A DNA stretch of 37,371 nucleotides from JAUWQU01 sp964605095 (GCA_964605095.1 CAZSBS010000007.1:1-37371), one strand, 5' to 3'. Positions 15,988 through 25,308 are shown, counted from the stretch's first letter. Notes: a model not told the origin generated them from the letters alone. Numbers and translations: made by a program.

Positions 15988-16890
15988 ATGGCAAAGTCGC
16001 GGAAGGACCGCCTGTTCGACCAGCAGTTCCTGGCCCGGCTTCAGCAGCTTCACCTGATCGCCAAGCGGCTGACGGCCCGGGAGGCCGGCGGCGCGCGCAG
16101 AAGCCGGCGGATCGGCGACGGGCTCGAGTTCGCCGACCACCGCTCGTACGAGCCCGGCGACGACATACGCTTCATCGACTGGCCTTACTACGCCCGCATG
16201 GAAAAACTGCTGCTGAGGCTCTTCCACCAGCGAAGCGAGGCCGACGTCATCATCCTGCTGGACGTCTCGGCCTCGATGGCGCCGGGCGGGGCGATGGAGA
16301 AGTTCGACTATGCCCTTCGCGTCGCGGCCGCGCTGGCGTTCGTGGCCATGGGCGGGCTCGAACGGGTGATACTCCAGCCGTTCGCCGAAGACCTGGCCAA
16401 GCCGCTGCGGACCGGGCGAAACCGCGGGCAGATACTCGAAGTCCTGGATTATCTCGTGGACCTGGCGCCCGGCGGGCGGACAGAGCTTGGCCGATGCGCC
16501 GACCTCCTGGCCCGGCGCCTGGACGCGCCGGCAAGCGTGCTGATCGTCAGCGACCTGCTCGACTGCGGCGACGACCTGTCCGACGCCGTCGTCCGACTCA
16601 AGACACGCACCTGCGACGTGACGGTCCTGCACGTCTACTCGCCGCTGGATGCCGACCCGGCCCTGGCCGGGCCGGTGATACTCCAGCAGGCCGAGACGCA
16701 CCAGAATATGACCGTCGACGTCACCGACGACGTTCGCGCCAGCTACCGCCTCCGCTGGCAGGAGATGTGCGACGCCCTTTCCCGCATCGCCGCGGCAAGG
16801 GGCGCCGCGTACGTCGCCGCGCCCAGCGACGTGCCGTTCGAGCAACTGGTATTGCGGACTCTTCGCCAGGCGGGCGTCCTGGCGGGGTGA
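15988..16890 (+). CDS. DUF58 domain (von Willebrand A-like) protein
   Basis: A 300-residue protein. The DUF58 signature is clear: RRIGDGLEFADHRSYEPGDD (about residues 40-59) followed by IRFIDWPYYARMEKLLLRLF, then a vWA-like domain with the metal-site motif D92-V-S94-A-S96 in IILLDVSASM. DUF58 proteins usually sit beside MoxR ATPases and Bat-type vWA proteins and are thought to help assemble or activate complexes. No MoxR gene lies next to it here; the next gene is a YfhO-like membrane protein. A GGAGG sequence ends only one base before the ATG at 15988, unusually close, yet no better in-frame start is seen. Confidence 0.88.
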   Translation: MAKSRKDRLFDQQFLARLQQLHLIAKRLTAREAGGARRSRRIGDGLEFADHRSYEPGDDIRFIDWPYYARMEKLLLRLFHQRSEADVIILLDVSASMAPGGAMEKFDYALRVAAALAFVAMGGLERVILQPFAEDLAKPLRTGRNRGQILEVLDYLVDLAPGGRTELGRCADLLARRLDAPASVLIVSDLLDCGDDLSDAVVRLKTRTCDVTVLHVYSPLDADPALAGPVILQQAETHQNMTVDVTDDVRASYRLRWQEMCDALSRIAAARGAAYVAAPSDVPFEQLVLRTLRQAGVLAG

Positions 16891-16995
16891 GTGGATTGCG
16901 GATTGCGGATTGCGGATTTACTTGCCCGGGCTTTAGCCTGAAGGCACTCAATGGCTGAGGTTTGCTGAAGCACGTTAGAACAACAACGAGAGATA

Positions 16996-19258
16996 ATGTT
17001 GCTTCACCCAATACACACAAAGCGCAAGTCTGCAACCTTAACGGTCGTGCTGATCCTCCTGGCGCCGATGGCAATGCTCTACACGCTGTGGGGCAATCCC
17101 GTCTCGGCCGGGGAGGACGACGTGATCTACTACTACCCGATGCGGAAAATGGTCGGCGAGCAACTGCGAAAGCTCCAATGGCCCCTGGAAAATCCGTACG
17201 AGGCCACCGGCATGCCGCTGATGGCCGACCCACAGTCGGCGGTGATGTACCCGCCGACGTGGCTGTTCGCCGTCATGCCCGCCAAGCCCGCCTACAGCCT
17301 GTCGCTGATGCTTGGTTTCGCCATTGCGGGCCTGGGCGCCTATGCGTACCTGCGGTGCCTGGGGCTGGTCAACGCGGCCGCGGGGTTCGGCGCGGTGGCG
17401 ATGATGTTCTGCGGGTTTTTCGTCGGGCATCGAGTGCATTTGTCGATCCTTCACGCCGCCGCCTGGCTGCCGTGGGGGCTATGGTGCATCGAGCGGCTGC
17501 GGGATCGTCCCCTTACGGCGCTTGCGGGCATGGTGCCCGTGGCATACCTGGCCCTGACGGCGGGGCACTGGCCGACGTTCATACACATGAGCGTCATATG
17601 GGCGGCGTATCTGCTGCTTCGCGCCAGGCCGCTGGCGCGGTCGCTGGCAGTGGCGGGCGGAGCGGCGGCGATTGTGGCGATGCTGGCAGCCCCGCAGATC
17701 GACGCGACGGTGCGGCTGATGGGGCAGGTGACGCGAAATGCCGTCGGCTACTCAATGGCGGGGGAGAACAGCTACTTCCCCGCGTCGGCGGCGCTGATGC
17801 TGTTTCCGATGCTCTTTGGGTGCCGGACGGAGAACTTCCTTGCCGCGCCGTGGTGGGGGCCTTGGCACCTGTGCGAAACGCTCGGGTACGTCGGGCTTGT
17901 CACGCTCGTGCTGGCGGCTGTGGGGGTGTGGAAGCTATATCGAAAATCAAAAGAAGATTACCGCAGAGACGCAGAGGCACAGAGGTTAGAAGAAGCAGAA
18001 GAAACAAAAGACTCTGTCGATCATTTCCGCGTGCTCGTGCGGGTCTGGGTGTGGGTTGGTGCCGGTGCGCTGGTTTGGATGCTGGGCTACTACCTGCCGA
18101 CGTACAGACTTATTCACATGCTGCCGGTGCTGGGGGTAGTGCGATGCCCTGCCAGGATGATCCTCGCGTTGGACATGGCCCTGGTGACTATCGCGGCCAT
18201 CACGGTGCATCTGATAATCGCCGGGCCGGGGGGCTGGCCGGCGAGGCTGGCGACATCCGTGCGGCGCGGCGCGACGGTCAAGCTGCCGGCGGCCATGGCT
18301 GCGGTGCTGGCTCTGACGGCGGCGGCGGGGGGGTTGTCGGTGTGGCTCTACGGCGGGAACCTGCCGGAATTCGGCGGCTCGGCCTGGACGGCGCTGAAAA
18401 GCGTGCTGCCCACGAACCCGGCTGTATGGGTGCAGGCGCTGCTGGCGGTTGTGACGATCGCGGCGGTTCGGTGGTGGCTGGGTGCCCCCGCGCGGCGGGC
18501 GGCGTCGCTGGCGGCGGTTCTGCTGCTGGACCTGTTCTGCGTGACGCGCTTCGTGGACGTGCCGGCGGTTGGGGCCGTTGGGCCGGACCCTGACGATTCC
18601 CCGGCCGCGAGATGGATCGCCAGCCACGCCCCAAACACCGGGGGCTTCCTCGTCTGGGGCATTGGCGAGAGCTACAACGACCGCCCGGCCGAGCTGTTGA
18701 AACCAAAGACCGCGCACGCCCTTGGCATATCGACGATCAACAGTTACGGCCCGTTCCAGTCGGCGGCACATGCACAGCTTTTCGAGTTCCAGATATTCGG
18801 CACGAACCGCAACTGGGCGTGGCTGATCCGCCGCAACGACTTGCTGACCGCCTACGGCGTGCGGTACATCGTGACGGCCCGCAAGGACGTTCGCGAGGTG
18901 CTGGACAGCGTTTGCGTTCCGGCCGGCCCGGCGCTGCCGGAAGGGCCGAACCTGCTGACGGACAAGTGGGCGTTGAGCAAGGCGCGGCTCGACGGCGGCG
19001 TGCTGCGGCTTCGCAAACCGCTGATGTCGTATTGGTCCACGGCCGAGCAGCCGGTTAAGGTCCGGCCCGGCACGATATATCGCATTTCGCTCTATGCCCG
19101 AGGCCCGGAGGGCGGCGCGGCTGACTACTTGCGGGCAGAGCTTTACACGCCCGACCGGGACATGCCCTGGTCGCAGAAAGAGCCGCTGGGTTTGATGGCC
19201 TACCCCGACCAGATCGGCCAGGACTGGCGGCACTTCGAGTGGACATTCAAGACGCCGG
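16996..19258 (+). CDS. YfhO-like polytopic membrane protein, 3' end lost in gap
   Basis: At least 754 residues are readable. Roughly 10-12 transmembrane segments are followed by an extracytoplasmic region from about residue 530 (SPAARWIASHAPNTGGFLVW, YGVRYIVTARKDV). Motifs resembling the YfhO/GT-C-type family are present: a first-loop acidic pair in SAGEDDVIYYYP, then EATGMPLMADPQSAVMYPP. Such proteins are thought to transfer sugars or decorate envelope polymers. Between two membrane spans (about residues 319-340) a charged stretch is encoded by an in-frame dispersed repeat (17960-17985). The gene runs into the 100-N gap. The ATG follows a GAGAG site. Confidence 0.8.
17960..17985 (+). repeat. 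Dispersed repeat read in frame inside the YfhO-like gene
   Basis: The bases ACCGCAGAGACGCAGAGGCA and the following CAGAGG are a low-complexity repeat type that is normally intergenic. A diverged inverted copy is at 15908-15925. Here it encodes part of a charged loop (DYRRDAEAQRLEEAEE) between hydrophobic helices without breaking the frame. Confidence 0.7.
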
Positions 19259-19358
19259 NNNNNNNNNNNNNNNNNNNNNNNNNNNNNNNNNNNNNNNNNN
19301 NNNNNNNNNNNNNNNNNNNNNNNNNNNNNNNNNNNNNNNNNNNNNNNNNNNNNNNNNN
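19259..19358. other. Assembly gap (100 N)
   Basis: Exactly 100 unknown bases, the conventional placeholder for a scaffold join of unknown true length. The reading frame of the YfhO-like gene does not continue across it at the stated length. Confidence 0.99.
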
Positions 19359-19415
19359 TACATGATCGTGCTGGCGGCGGTGGGTTTCGCGGCCGCGGCG
19401 AGGCGGCGGGAATGA
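19359..19415 (+). CDS. C-terminal fragment after gap, probably of the YfhO-like protein
   Basis: Only 18 residues are visible, YMIVLAAVGFAAAARRRE, then TGA. A short hydrophobic segment ending in an arginine cluster is a typical final transmembrane helix, fitting the C-terminus of the YfhO-like protein. It is in a different frame from the part before the gap, expected if the gap length is arbitrary. Another protein's C-terminus is possible. Confidence 0.55.
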   Translation, partial: YMIVLAAVGFAAAARRRE

Positions 19416-19549
19416 ACTGCCCATGTGCGAACAAACGCCGTTGGCGTGAGTTGCACACTGCCTGTGGTGGGGCTATGCTGAAAATAGAGGGTGGTGACGA
19501 GATTGGTTTCTGAGCGCGGGCGGGCCTTGCTCGAAAGGCGGTGAATGCC

Positions 19550-20593
19550 ATGGCCAAATCGCATGAGGCGATGCTCTACGAGAAGCTCGACGGCGAAAAG
19601 GTCCGTTGCGAGCTCTGCGGGCACCAGTGCGTGATCCTGGGCGGCAAGTACGGGCTGTGCCGCGTCCGGCGAAACGTGGCGGGGCAACTGCGGAGCCTTA
19701 CTTATGGCATGCTCGTGGCCCTGAACGTCGACCCCATCGAGAAGAAGCCGTTCTTCCACTACCTGCCCGGCACGAAGAGCCTTTCGATCGCCGCGTCCGG
19801 CTGCAACTTCCAGTGCGAGTTCTGCCAGAACTGGCAGATCAGCCAGTCGCCTCGTATGGATTCGGAGATTCGCGGCCAGGCTGTCAGTCCGGAGCAGGTT
19901 GTCTCGGGCGCGATCGCCCACGACTGCGCGTCGATAAGCTACACTTACACGGAGCCGACGGTGTTCTTCGAGATGGCGTACGACACAGCCAGGCTGGCAC
20001 GGGCCAGTGGTCTGGGCAACACGTTCGTATCCAACGGGTACATGACGCCCAAGGCCGTGGACATGATCGCGCCTTACCTCGACGCGATCAACGTGGACCT
20101 CAAGGCGTTCAGCGACGAGACGTACCAGCGGATCATGAAGGCTCGGCTCGAGCCGGTGCTGACGGCCCTGCGTGCCCTTGTGGCGGCGGGGGTGTGGATG
20201 GAGGTCACCACCCTGGTCGTGCCGGGCATGAACGACTCGCCCCAGGAACTCGGCGACATAGCCCGGTTCATCGCCAAGGACCTCGGCGAGTCCGTGCCGT
20301 GGCACGTCAGCCGGTTCCATGGCGACTACAAGATGGAAACCGTCCGCGCCACGCCTATCGAAACGATGGAGCTTGCATGCAGGATAGGCCGGGAGGCCGG
20401 GCTGCGGTTTGTCTACAGCGGCAATGTCGCGGGCCATGCCGACGAGAGCACGTACTGCCCGAACTGCCGCGAACTGCTGATAGACCGGCAGGGGTACTCT
20501 GTCCGCGGCATGCACCTTCGTGACGGCCGATGCCCCCAATGCAATGAAGCCATCGAGGGTTTCTGGAAGCGGCCGGGAGTGGGTGGGTGGTGA
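19550..20593 (+). CDS. amrS: AmmeMemoRadiSam system radical SAM enzyme
   Basis: A 347-residue radical SAM protein. The N-terminal zinc-like cluster has Cys20, 23, 27 and 37 (CELCGHQC to YGLC). The 4Fe-4S motif C85-x3-C89-x2-C92 lies in GCNFQCEFCQNW. The family segment SYTYTEPTVFFEMAYDTA and a C-terminal pair of CxxC knuckles (CPNC, CPQC) complete it. This matches the enzyme of the AmmeMemoRadiSam system, normally associated with AMMECR1 and MEMO proteins, whose chemistry is unsettled. Neither partner is in the window. The ATG at 19550 is preceded by an AAAGGCGG ribosome site; an in-frame GTG at 19541 is an alternative. A nested palindrome begins 28 bases after the stop. Confidence 0.9.
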   Translation: MAKSHEAMLYEKLDGEKVRCELCGHQCVILGGKYGLCRVRRNVAGQLRSLTYGMLVALNVDPIEKKPFFHYLPGTKSLSIAASGCNFQCEFCQNWQISQSPRMDSEIRGQAVSPEQVVSGAIAHDCASISYTYTEPTVFFEMAYDTARLARASGLGNTFVSNGYMTPKAVDMIAPYLDAINVDLKAFSDETYQRIMKARLEPVLTALRALVAAGVWMEVTTLVVPGMNDSPQELGDIARFIAKDLGESVPWHVSRFHGDYKMETVRATPIETMELACRIGREAGLRFVYSGNVAGHADESTYCPNCRELLIDRQGYSVRGMHLRDGRCPQCNEAIEGFWKRPGVGGW

Positions 20594-20620
20594 ATAACCG
20601 CTTCCCTGTGAAGGATATAC

Positions 20621-20934
20621 GTGTTTAGCGACTTTCTCTCAGCCCCGTTCACGGGGCTTTGCCCGCCGAAGGCGGGTTTAGACCAGGCCTTTGAGGCCTG
20701 GGGCCATCGCGACGCTCCTGTTATTCCTGTCTAGCACGCTTTCAGCGCGCTTTGGGCGGGATTTAGCCTAAAGGCCTCCAAGCACGGGTAAGCGCGCTGA
20801 AAGCGTGCTGGAGCAAAGAAGAGACAAGAACAACCGCTGTATTGTATGCCAACCAGGGCTCAAAGCCCTGGCCTATACCCCCGCTGGGGCGGGGTCAAAG
20901 CCCCGTGAACGGGGCTGAGGCATTCGCTAAACAC
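20621..20934. repeat. Nested palindromic intergenic element
   Basis: A 314-bp region closed by concentric inverted repeats: GTGTTTAGCGA (20621-20631) with TCGCTAAACAC (20924-20934), a 22-base arm at 20640-20661 with 20896-20917, and AGCACGCTTTCAGCGCGCTT (20733-20752) with its exact complement at 20790-20809. Smaller local hairpins (CCCGCCGAAGGCGGG, CCAGGCCTTTGAGGCCTGG) sit between. No gene was seen in 20594-21063. A TTTAGCCTAAAGGC motif here recurs in diverged form near 16930. Confidence 0.85.
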
Positions 20935-21063
20935 CTACTGAAGGGTCAGGGTGCCTGAATGGCCGGGAGGGGGTGCCCGAACGTGCCCGGGCGGATGGGC
21001 GCATAAGTAACCGCGCACACGAACCGTCGGGCCGCATGCGCGGATTGGTTGCGGCTGCGGCTG

Positions 21064-21141
21064 TTACTTCTTCTTCCGGCGGTTCCGGCGTTCGCGGCGC
21101 TTCTTGGAACCGATCTTTCTTCTACGTCTCGGCTTGGCCAT
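21064..21141 (-). CDS. Tiny arginine/lysine-rich protein (ribosome-associated type?)
   Basis: A 25-residue protein beginning MAKPRRRRKIGSKKRR and ending RRKKK; 18 of its residues are Arg or Lys. A good ribosome site (AGAGGT, about 6 bases from the ATG) supports translation. The composition resembles very small basic ribosomal or mitochondrial-ribosome-type peptides (Thx, AURKAIP1/COX24 C-terminus), which bind rRNA, but I cannot assign it to either. It is monocistronic, with palindromes and repeats on both sides. It is too short for most gene callers. Confidence 0.65.
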   Translation of the reverse strand: MAKPRRRRKIGSKKRRERRNRRKKK

Positions 21142-21255
21142 GAAATACCTCTGGTGATCTAAACAAACTTAGCCGGCGAACCGGCAGTAATCGAGCCGGG
21201 TATACTACAGACTATCTTGGCGGTTGTCACGCGCAATTGCGAAAAAAGGCCGCTT

Positions 21256-21334
21256 GGTAGCCGGTAGCCGGGAAAAGAAAAGCGGAGCCAGGTATTGGGA
21301 ACCGGGAACCCGGAACATGGAACCTGGGAGAAGC
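21256..21334. repeat. Copy of the GCCGGTA-associated repeat module
   Basis: Two to three GCCGGTA/GCCGGGA units (21256-21273) are followed by a module about 44 bases long similar to that at 64-113 (AAGCGGAGCCAGGTATTGGG and GAACCGGGAAC blocks). It lies between the tiny basic protein gene and the terminator-like hairpin at 21375-21396. Confidence 0.8.
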
Positions 21335-21374
21335 GGCCCCCAGGACCACATAACACATTGTTGGCTTTCTGAGG

Positions 21375-21396
21375 CCTGCTCGCTTCAGCGAGCAGG
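21375..21396. terminator. Hairpin downstream of the pseudoprotease gene
   Basis: A perfect palindrome, CCTGCTCGC-TTCA-GCGAGCAGG, with a 9-bp stem and 4-base loop, 35 bases beyond the stop of the minus-strand PDZ gene. There is no clear T-tract, so the terminator reading is tentative. Confidence 0.5.
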
Positions 21397-21430
21397 GGCG
21401 CTGAAGCCTGAAGTTTGAGGCCTTTTCCCG

Positions 21431-23803
21431 CTACTCCTCGTCGAGTCCTTCGTCGTCGGCGGGGTCATATTCGGTTATGGCCAGGTCCGCCTGGCGGGTC
21501 TTGCCCAGGCGGAGCACGGTCACTCGCACTTTTTCCCGTCCAGCCTTGTGGGCGGCGGCTATCAGGTCCCGCATCTGCCGGGCGCTGGTCAACGGCTGGT
21601 CGTCGAGCCGTGTGATGATCTCGTTTGGGAATATCTTGGCCACGAGGATCGGCGAGCCGCTTTCGACCTTCGCCACGAGCACCCCGGCGGAGGCCTTGAG
21701 GCTCAGAGCGTAGCTGACTTCGTAGGTCACGTCCTTGACTGTCAGGCCCAGCTTGCGGTTCTTCCACTTGGTGGCCGAGTCCTGGTCCGGCGGCCCAAGG
21801 GCGATCTTGTAGTTGATGGTCCGGGTCTCGCCTTTTCCCTCGGCCGTCGGGCGGTAGTAGGTCAGGCGGATGGCCTTGCCGACGCCGATGGCGTCGAGGG
21901 CCTGCGTGAGGAAGTTGCGCCGGTTCTTCCACGTCGGCTCGACGTCGCCCTCGTCTTCCCCTTCGCCGCCGCCACCGTACCATCGCCCGCCGTAGGATTC
22001 GCCGTCGCGGACGGAGCGCCCGGCAAGCTCGAGCGGATACGGCATGCCGGGTCCCTGTATCTTCAGCAGGATGTCTCCGACTTGCAGCTTCATGGCCTCG
22101 GCGGGGCTGGCGTCGTAGACGGCGTTGATGATGAAGCCGATCTGCCCGTCCCTGGTGGGCGTCTCGACCTTGAGCATCTCGGAGAGTTTAGGCGTGACGG
22201 GCACGAACTCCACTCCCAGCCAGGCGCGTCTGCGGGCCAGCGTCTTGGTGGTAACCTCGACCTTGGCGTCCAGGTGCGCCGCCGGCTCGGTAAGCAGGCC
22301 GCGGAGCTCCGAAACGGTGAACACGCGGTACGCGTCGGAGGCGCCGCGGTATCGCCGCGACTCGTCGAGCCGACGCTCTTCCTCGTTCTCCCTCTTCTCG
22401 CGCGCGAACGCGCCAACTATCCGCCCGTCGAAGTCCACCATGAACGAGTCCTGTGGAATTTGCCTGGCCGGGTACCAGAAGTAATCCCCGCGATACCCGC
22501 GCATCTGGCCGTAAAGGCGATTCGTCGAGAGGTCAACGTACTTCTCGCCAAGCCGCTTTCGCAGCCTGGCCGTCCAGAAGGGCCTCATCTGCGCCGGGTC
22601 GGACGGCGCCAACTCCACGCGCGACGGCAGCTTGCCTTTGGTCAGGCGAACCACGAAGCCGCCGATCTCCTTGAAAGCGCCGACGAACTGAACCTCCTGG
22701 CGGACGGTGGGAGAGTGCTTGATGTATATCTTCTCGATCTGCCGGGCGACCTTCGAGTCGACGTATTGCAGGACCACCACGTCGGTGTCGCTGATGGCCA
22801 GGCCGTAGACGCTGATCTCCCGCCCGGCCGCGCCTTCACGCGAACTGTACCGGCTTGACTCGGCGTCCTCGCCCTGGCGCAGCACCAACACCACCTCGTG
22901 CATCGAGGAGAGCATCCGGGCGCGGCATGTTTGCTCGGCCGCGGTGAGCTTTTCCCAGTCGATTCCCTTGGCCGCGACGAGGTCCGGGCCTCGCCAGAGG
23001 CACTGGGCCTGCTGGATGTCGAAGAACGGCAGCGTCGCGCATCCGACGGGCAGGCCGTTGGCATCGGCGACGATGTGGAGGTACGCTTCCATGCCGTACC
23101 GCGAGCCGTATGCGGATGACGACCCCGCGGCCAGGGAGTCGCCGTAGAAGACGTTCGAGCTGGCGCCGGGCCTCATCGGCACTGAAGGGTGGCTCAGGCC
23201 GAACTGCAGCCGCCACTGGTCGTCCATCCTGTACAGGGCCGACTGATACAGGACGGTGTTGACGCCCCTGTCCGCCAGGGGCGAAAACGTAAGCGGCTTG
23301 AGCTGCGAGGCGGCGTTGGCGTCGGCCTGGAGGATTATCCCCGGCGCGTCGTAAAGCAGCCTGGCCTGCCTGGCGGGGAATGACTTGCCGCCGGCGACGA
23401 TGGTTATGCCGGCAATGTAGCGGTCGTCGAGACCGGAATCGCAGATGAGCACCCGGCCCTTGTCGTCGAGCACGATGCCGGCCGTCTCGGTTGGGCGCTT
23501 CTGATCGACGTATTCCTCGTACAACTGGCTGACTCGATAGTCCGTCGCGTTGGGGTTCAGCGGCTCGGAGGTGTCCTTCTTGATATTGACCTCGACGACG
23601 ACGAAGCTTTTCCGCGATGCCTCGATAAGCGCCTGGGGGATGGTGTCCTCGTCCTTGTCAGCCGGCTTGGTTGTCGGTGCGGTTGTCGGCTGGGGCGCCG
23701 TTGCGGGCCTGTCCTCGGCCTGGGCATTGGCCTGCCCGAGGCTGCCGAGACCGGCGATTGCCGACAGCAGCGCCGCGGCCAGGAATGTCACGATCATTTT
23801 CAT
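21431..23803 (-). CDS. Secreted PDZ protein with degenerate trypsin-like domains
   Basis: A 790-residue exported protein with a signal peptide ending near AQA (about residue 28) and a Thr/Pro-rich linker. Two regions resemble HtrA protease folds that have lost catalysis. In the first, AGIVLDDKGRVLICDSGLDD stands where HtrA has the TNNHV histidine. In the second, DSFMVDFDGRIVGAF stands where GNSGGP would be. Two PDZ-like domains follow, around AWLGVEFVPVTPKL through GDILLKIQGPG and LGLTVKDV through NEIITRLDDQPLTS. It is 5 bases downstream of an intact HtrA gene, so it is probably a non-catalytic partner or substrate adaptor. The ATG 23803 is chosen for the signal peptide. Confidence 0.75.
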   Translation of the reverse strand: MKMIVTFLAAALLSAIAGLGSLGQANAQAEDRPATAPQPTTAPTTKPADKDEDTIPQALIEASRKSFVVVEVNIKKDTSEPLNPNATDYRVSQLYEEYVDQKRPTETAGIVLDDKGRVLICDSGLDDRYIAGITIVAGGKSFPARQARLLYDAPGIILQADANAASQLKPLTFSPLADRGVNTVLYQSALYRMDDQWRLQFGLSHPSVPMRPGASSNVFYGDSLAAGSSSAYGSRYGMEAYLHIVADANGLPVGCATLPFFDIQQAQCLWRGPDLVAAKGIDWEKLTAAEQTCRARMLSSMHEVVLVLRQGEDAESSRYSSREGAAGREISVYGLAISDTDVVVLQYVDSKVARQIEKIYIKHSPTVRQEVQFVGAFKEIGGFVVRLTKGKLPSRVELAPSDPAQMRPFWTARLRKRLGEKYVDLSTNRLYGQMRGYRGDYFWYPARQIPQDSFMVDFDGRIVGAFAREKRENEEERRLDESRRYRGASDAYRVFTVSELRGLLTEPAAHLDAKVEVTTKTLARRRAWLGVEFVPVTPKLSEMLKVETPTRDGQIGFIINAVYDASPAEAMKLQVGDILLKIQGPGMPYPLELAGRSVRDGESYGGRWYGGGGEGEDEGDVEPTWKNRRNFLTQALDAIGVGKAIRLTYYRPTAEGKGETRTINYKIALGPPDQDSATKWKNRKLGLTVKDVTYEVSYALSLKASAGVLVAKVESGSPILVAKIFPNEIITRLDDQPLTSARQMRDLIAAAHKAGREKVRVTVLRLGKTRQADLAITEYDPADDEGLDEE

Positions 23804-23808
23804 TGTCG

Positions 23809-25308
23809 TCAATCCTCTTGGAGGTAGTCTTTTTCCCAGCTCAGGGGTTTCCAGCCGAGGAACCCGTCGCGCTTGATGGTTACCAGGGCCTTCTTGTCCA
23901 CGCGTTTCGGATCGCCCACAAGGGCGGCGTAGGCCTTCTTGACATCCTCGATGGTCTTGATTTCCCACTTGTCGATCTTAATCACCACGTCGTTTGGCCT
24001 CAGGCCGGCGTCGGCGGCGTTGCCCGGCCCACGAACGCCCTGAATGAACACCCCCCCGGTCGGCTGGATGAAGTAAAGCCGCGGGTTGGAGAACTTGGTG
24101 ATCTCCTTGACAGTCATGTTCCACTGGCGGCAGTCGAAGTCCTCGCCCTCGAACTTGCCCCGCGTTACGGGTGTCAGGGAGGCAGTCAGCACCTTCCGCC
24201 CGCCGAGTTTGCCTGCCAGCGCGGGCGCGGGGTTGCCGACACCGTTGGCGTCGCCGTTGCCCTTGCGGGCCAGCATCAGCGTCGTCGGCGCATCCGGCGG
24301 CAGGTCGGCCAGCAGCACGCGAAGCGCCGGCAGGTCCTCGACGTACAGGCCGTTGACCTCCTTGGCCCCGACGGCGAGCAGGATGTCGCCGTCCCGCAGT
24401 CCGGCTGCCTCGGCCGGCGAGCCCTGGTCCACGCTCTGGATAAGTACCCCGCAGTTGGCGTCGGTGAAGGTGTTGCTCTTGAAGTCGTTGAGCGCCTGGA
24501 TCTGAAGGCCCGTGTACGCCCGGTGGACCTTGACGGGCCATTGCTCCTTCGACGTGCCCGCCGACGCGGCGCGAAGACGGCGGATCACGTCGGAAACGAC
24601 GTTGGACGGGATGGCGAAGCCGATTCCCTCAGCCATGCCTATGCCAAGCGTGTTGATGCCCGTCACCTTGCCCTCGGTGTCCACCAGCGGCCCGCCGGAG
24701 TTGCCGGGATTGATCGCCGCATCCGTCTGAAGCCACAGGTTGTAGCGGTACTGCGTGGTGAAACCGATGTACCGCCGCGTGTTGGAGATGATGCCCAGCG
24801 ATATGCTCCGCGTGAAGCCGAACGGCGAGCCAAGCGCCATCACGAACTGCCCGGCCTCGACCTTGTCGCTGTCGGCAAACTCCGCCACCGGCAGCGGGGC
24901 GGTTCCGGGCGGCAGGTTCAGCTTGAGCAGCGCCAGGTCTGTCTCGGGGTCCAGGCCCACGACTGTGGCTGGGACTTGCACGCGGTCGCCCAGCACGCAG
25001 TTGACCTCGACGGCCTTCTCGGCAACGTGATTGTTGGTGACGACGTAGCCGTCCGGCGAGATTATCACGCCCGAGCCGAAGACCTCGACTCGCTGCCGCT
25101 CGCCGCCCTCGAACGTCTCGCGGATCGGCTTGACGAAGACCAGGCAGGGATAGACCTTCTGCTTGGCAGAGGCGATGATCTTCTGGAAGTCTATTGGCCG
25201 GGATGGCTCGACGGCCCCGCCGGGCTGGCACCCAGCCTGCATTGCCGCGGCCAGCATCAGTGCGGCCAGCGTGACCGGCCACAGCCAGAGCTTCCCCAAT
25301 CGTTTCAT
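23809..25308 (-). CDS. HtrA/DegP-type serine protease lipoprotein with PDZ domains
   Basis: A 499-residue envelope protease. The lipobox MQAGC gives Cys27 as lipid anchor. The trypsin-like domain is intact: His94 in VVTNNHV, Asp124 in ETDLALLK and Ser204 in NPGNSGGPLVD. A PDZ domain lies at about residues 285-350 (GVLIQSVDQGSPAEAAGLRDGD) and a second at about 420-490 (GVFIQGVRGPGNAADAGLRPND). Such enzymes degrade or refold damaged secreted proteins. Next in the operon, 5 bases on, is a degenerate relative. The lipid anchor in place of a plain signal peptide or membrane helix is less usual for the family. Confidence 0.92.
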   Translation of the reverse strand: MKRLGKLWLWPVTLAALMLAAAMQAGCQPGGAVEPSRPIDFQKIIASAKQKVYPCLVFVKPIRETFEGGERQRVEVFGSGVIISPDGYVVTNNHVAEKAVEVNCVLGDRVQVPATVVGLDPETDLALLKLNLPPGTAPLPVAEFADSDKVEAGQFVMALGSPFGFTRSISLGIISNTRRYIGFTTQYRYNLWLQTDAAINPGNSGGPLVDTEGKVTGINTLGIGMAEGIGFAIPSNVVSDVIRRLRAASAGTSKEQWPVKVHRAYTGLQIQALNDFKSNTFTDANCGVLIQSVDQGSPAEAAGLRDGDILLAVGAKEVNGLYVEDLPALRVLLADLPPDAPTTLMLARKGNGDANGVGNPAPALAGKLGGRKVLTASLTPVTRGKFEGEDFDCRQWNMTVKEITKFSNPRLYFIQPTGGVFIQGVRGPGNAADAGLRPNDVVIKIDKWEIKTIEDVKKAYAALVGDPKRVDKKALVTIKRDGFLGWKPLSWEKDYLQED

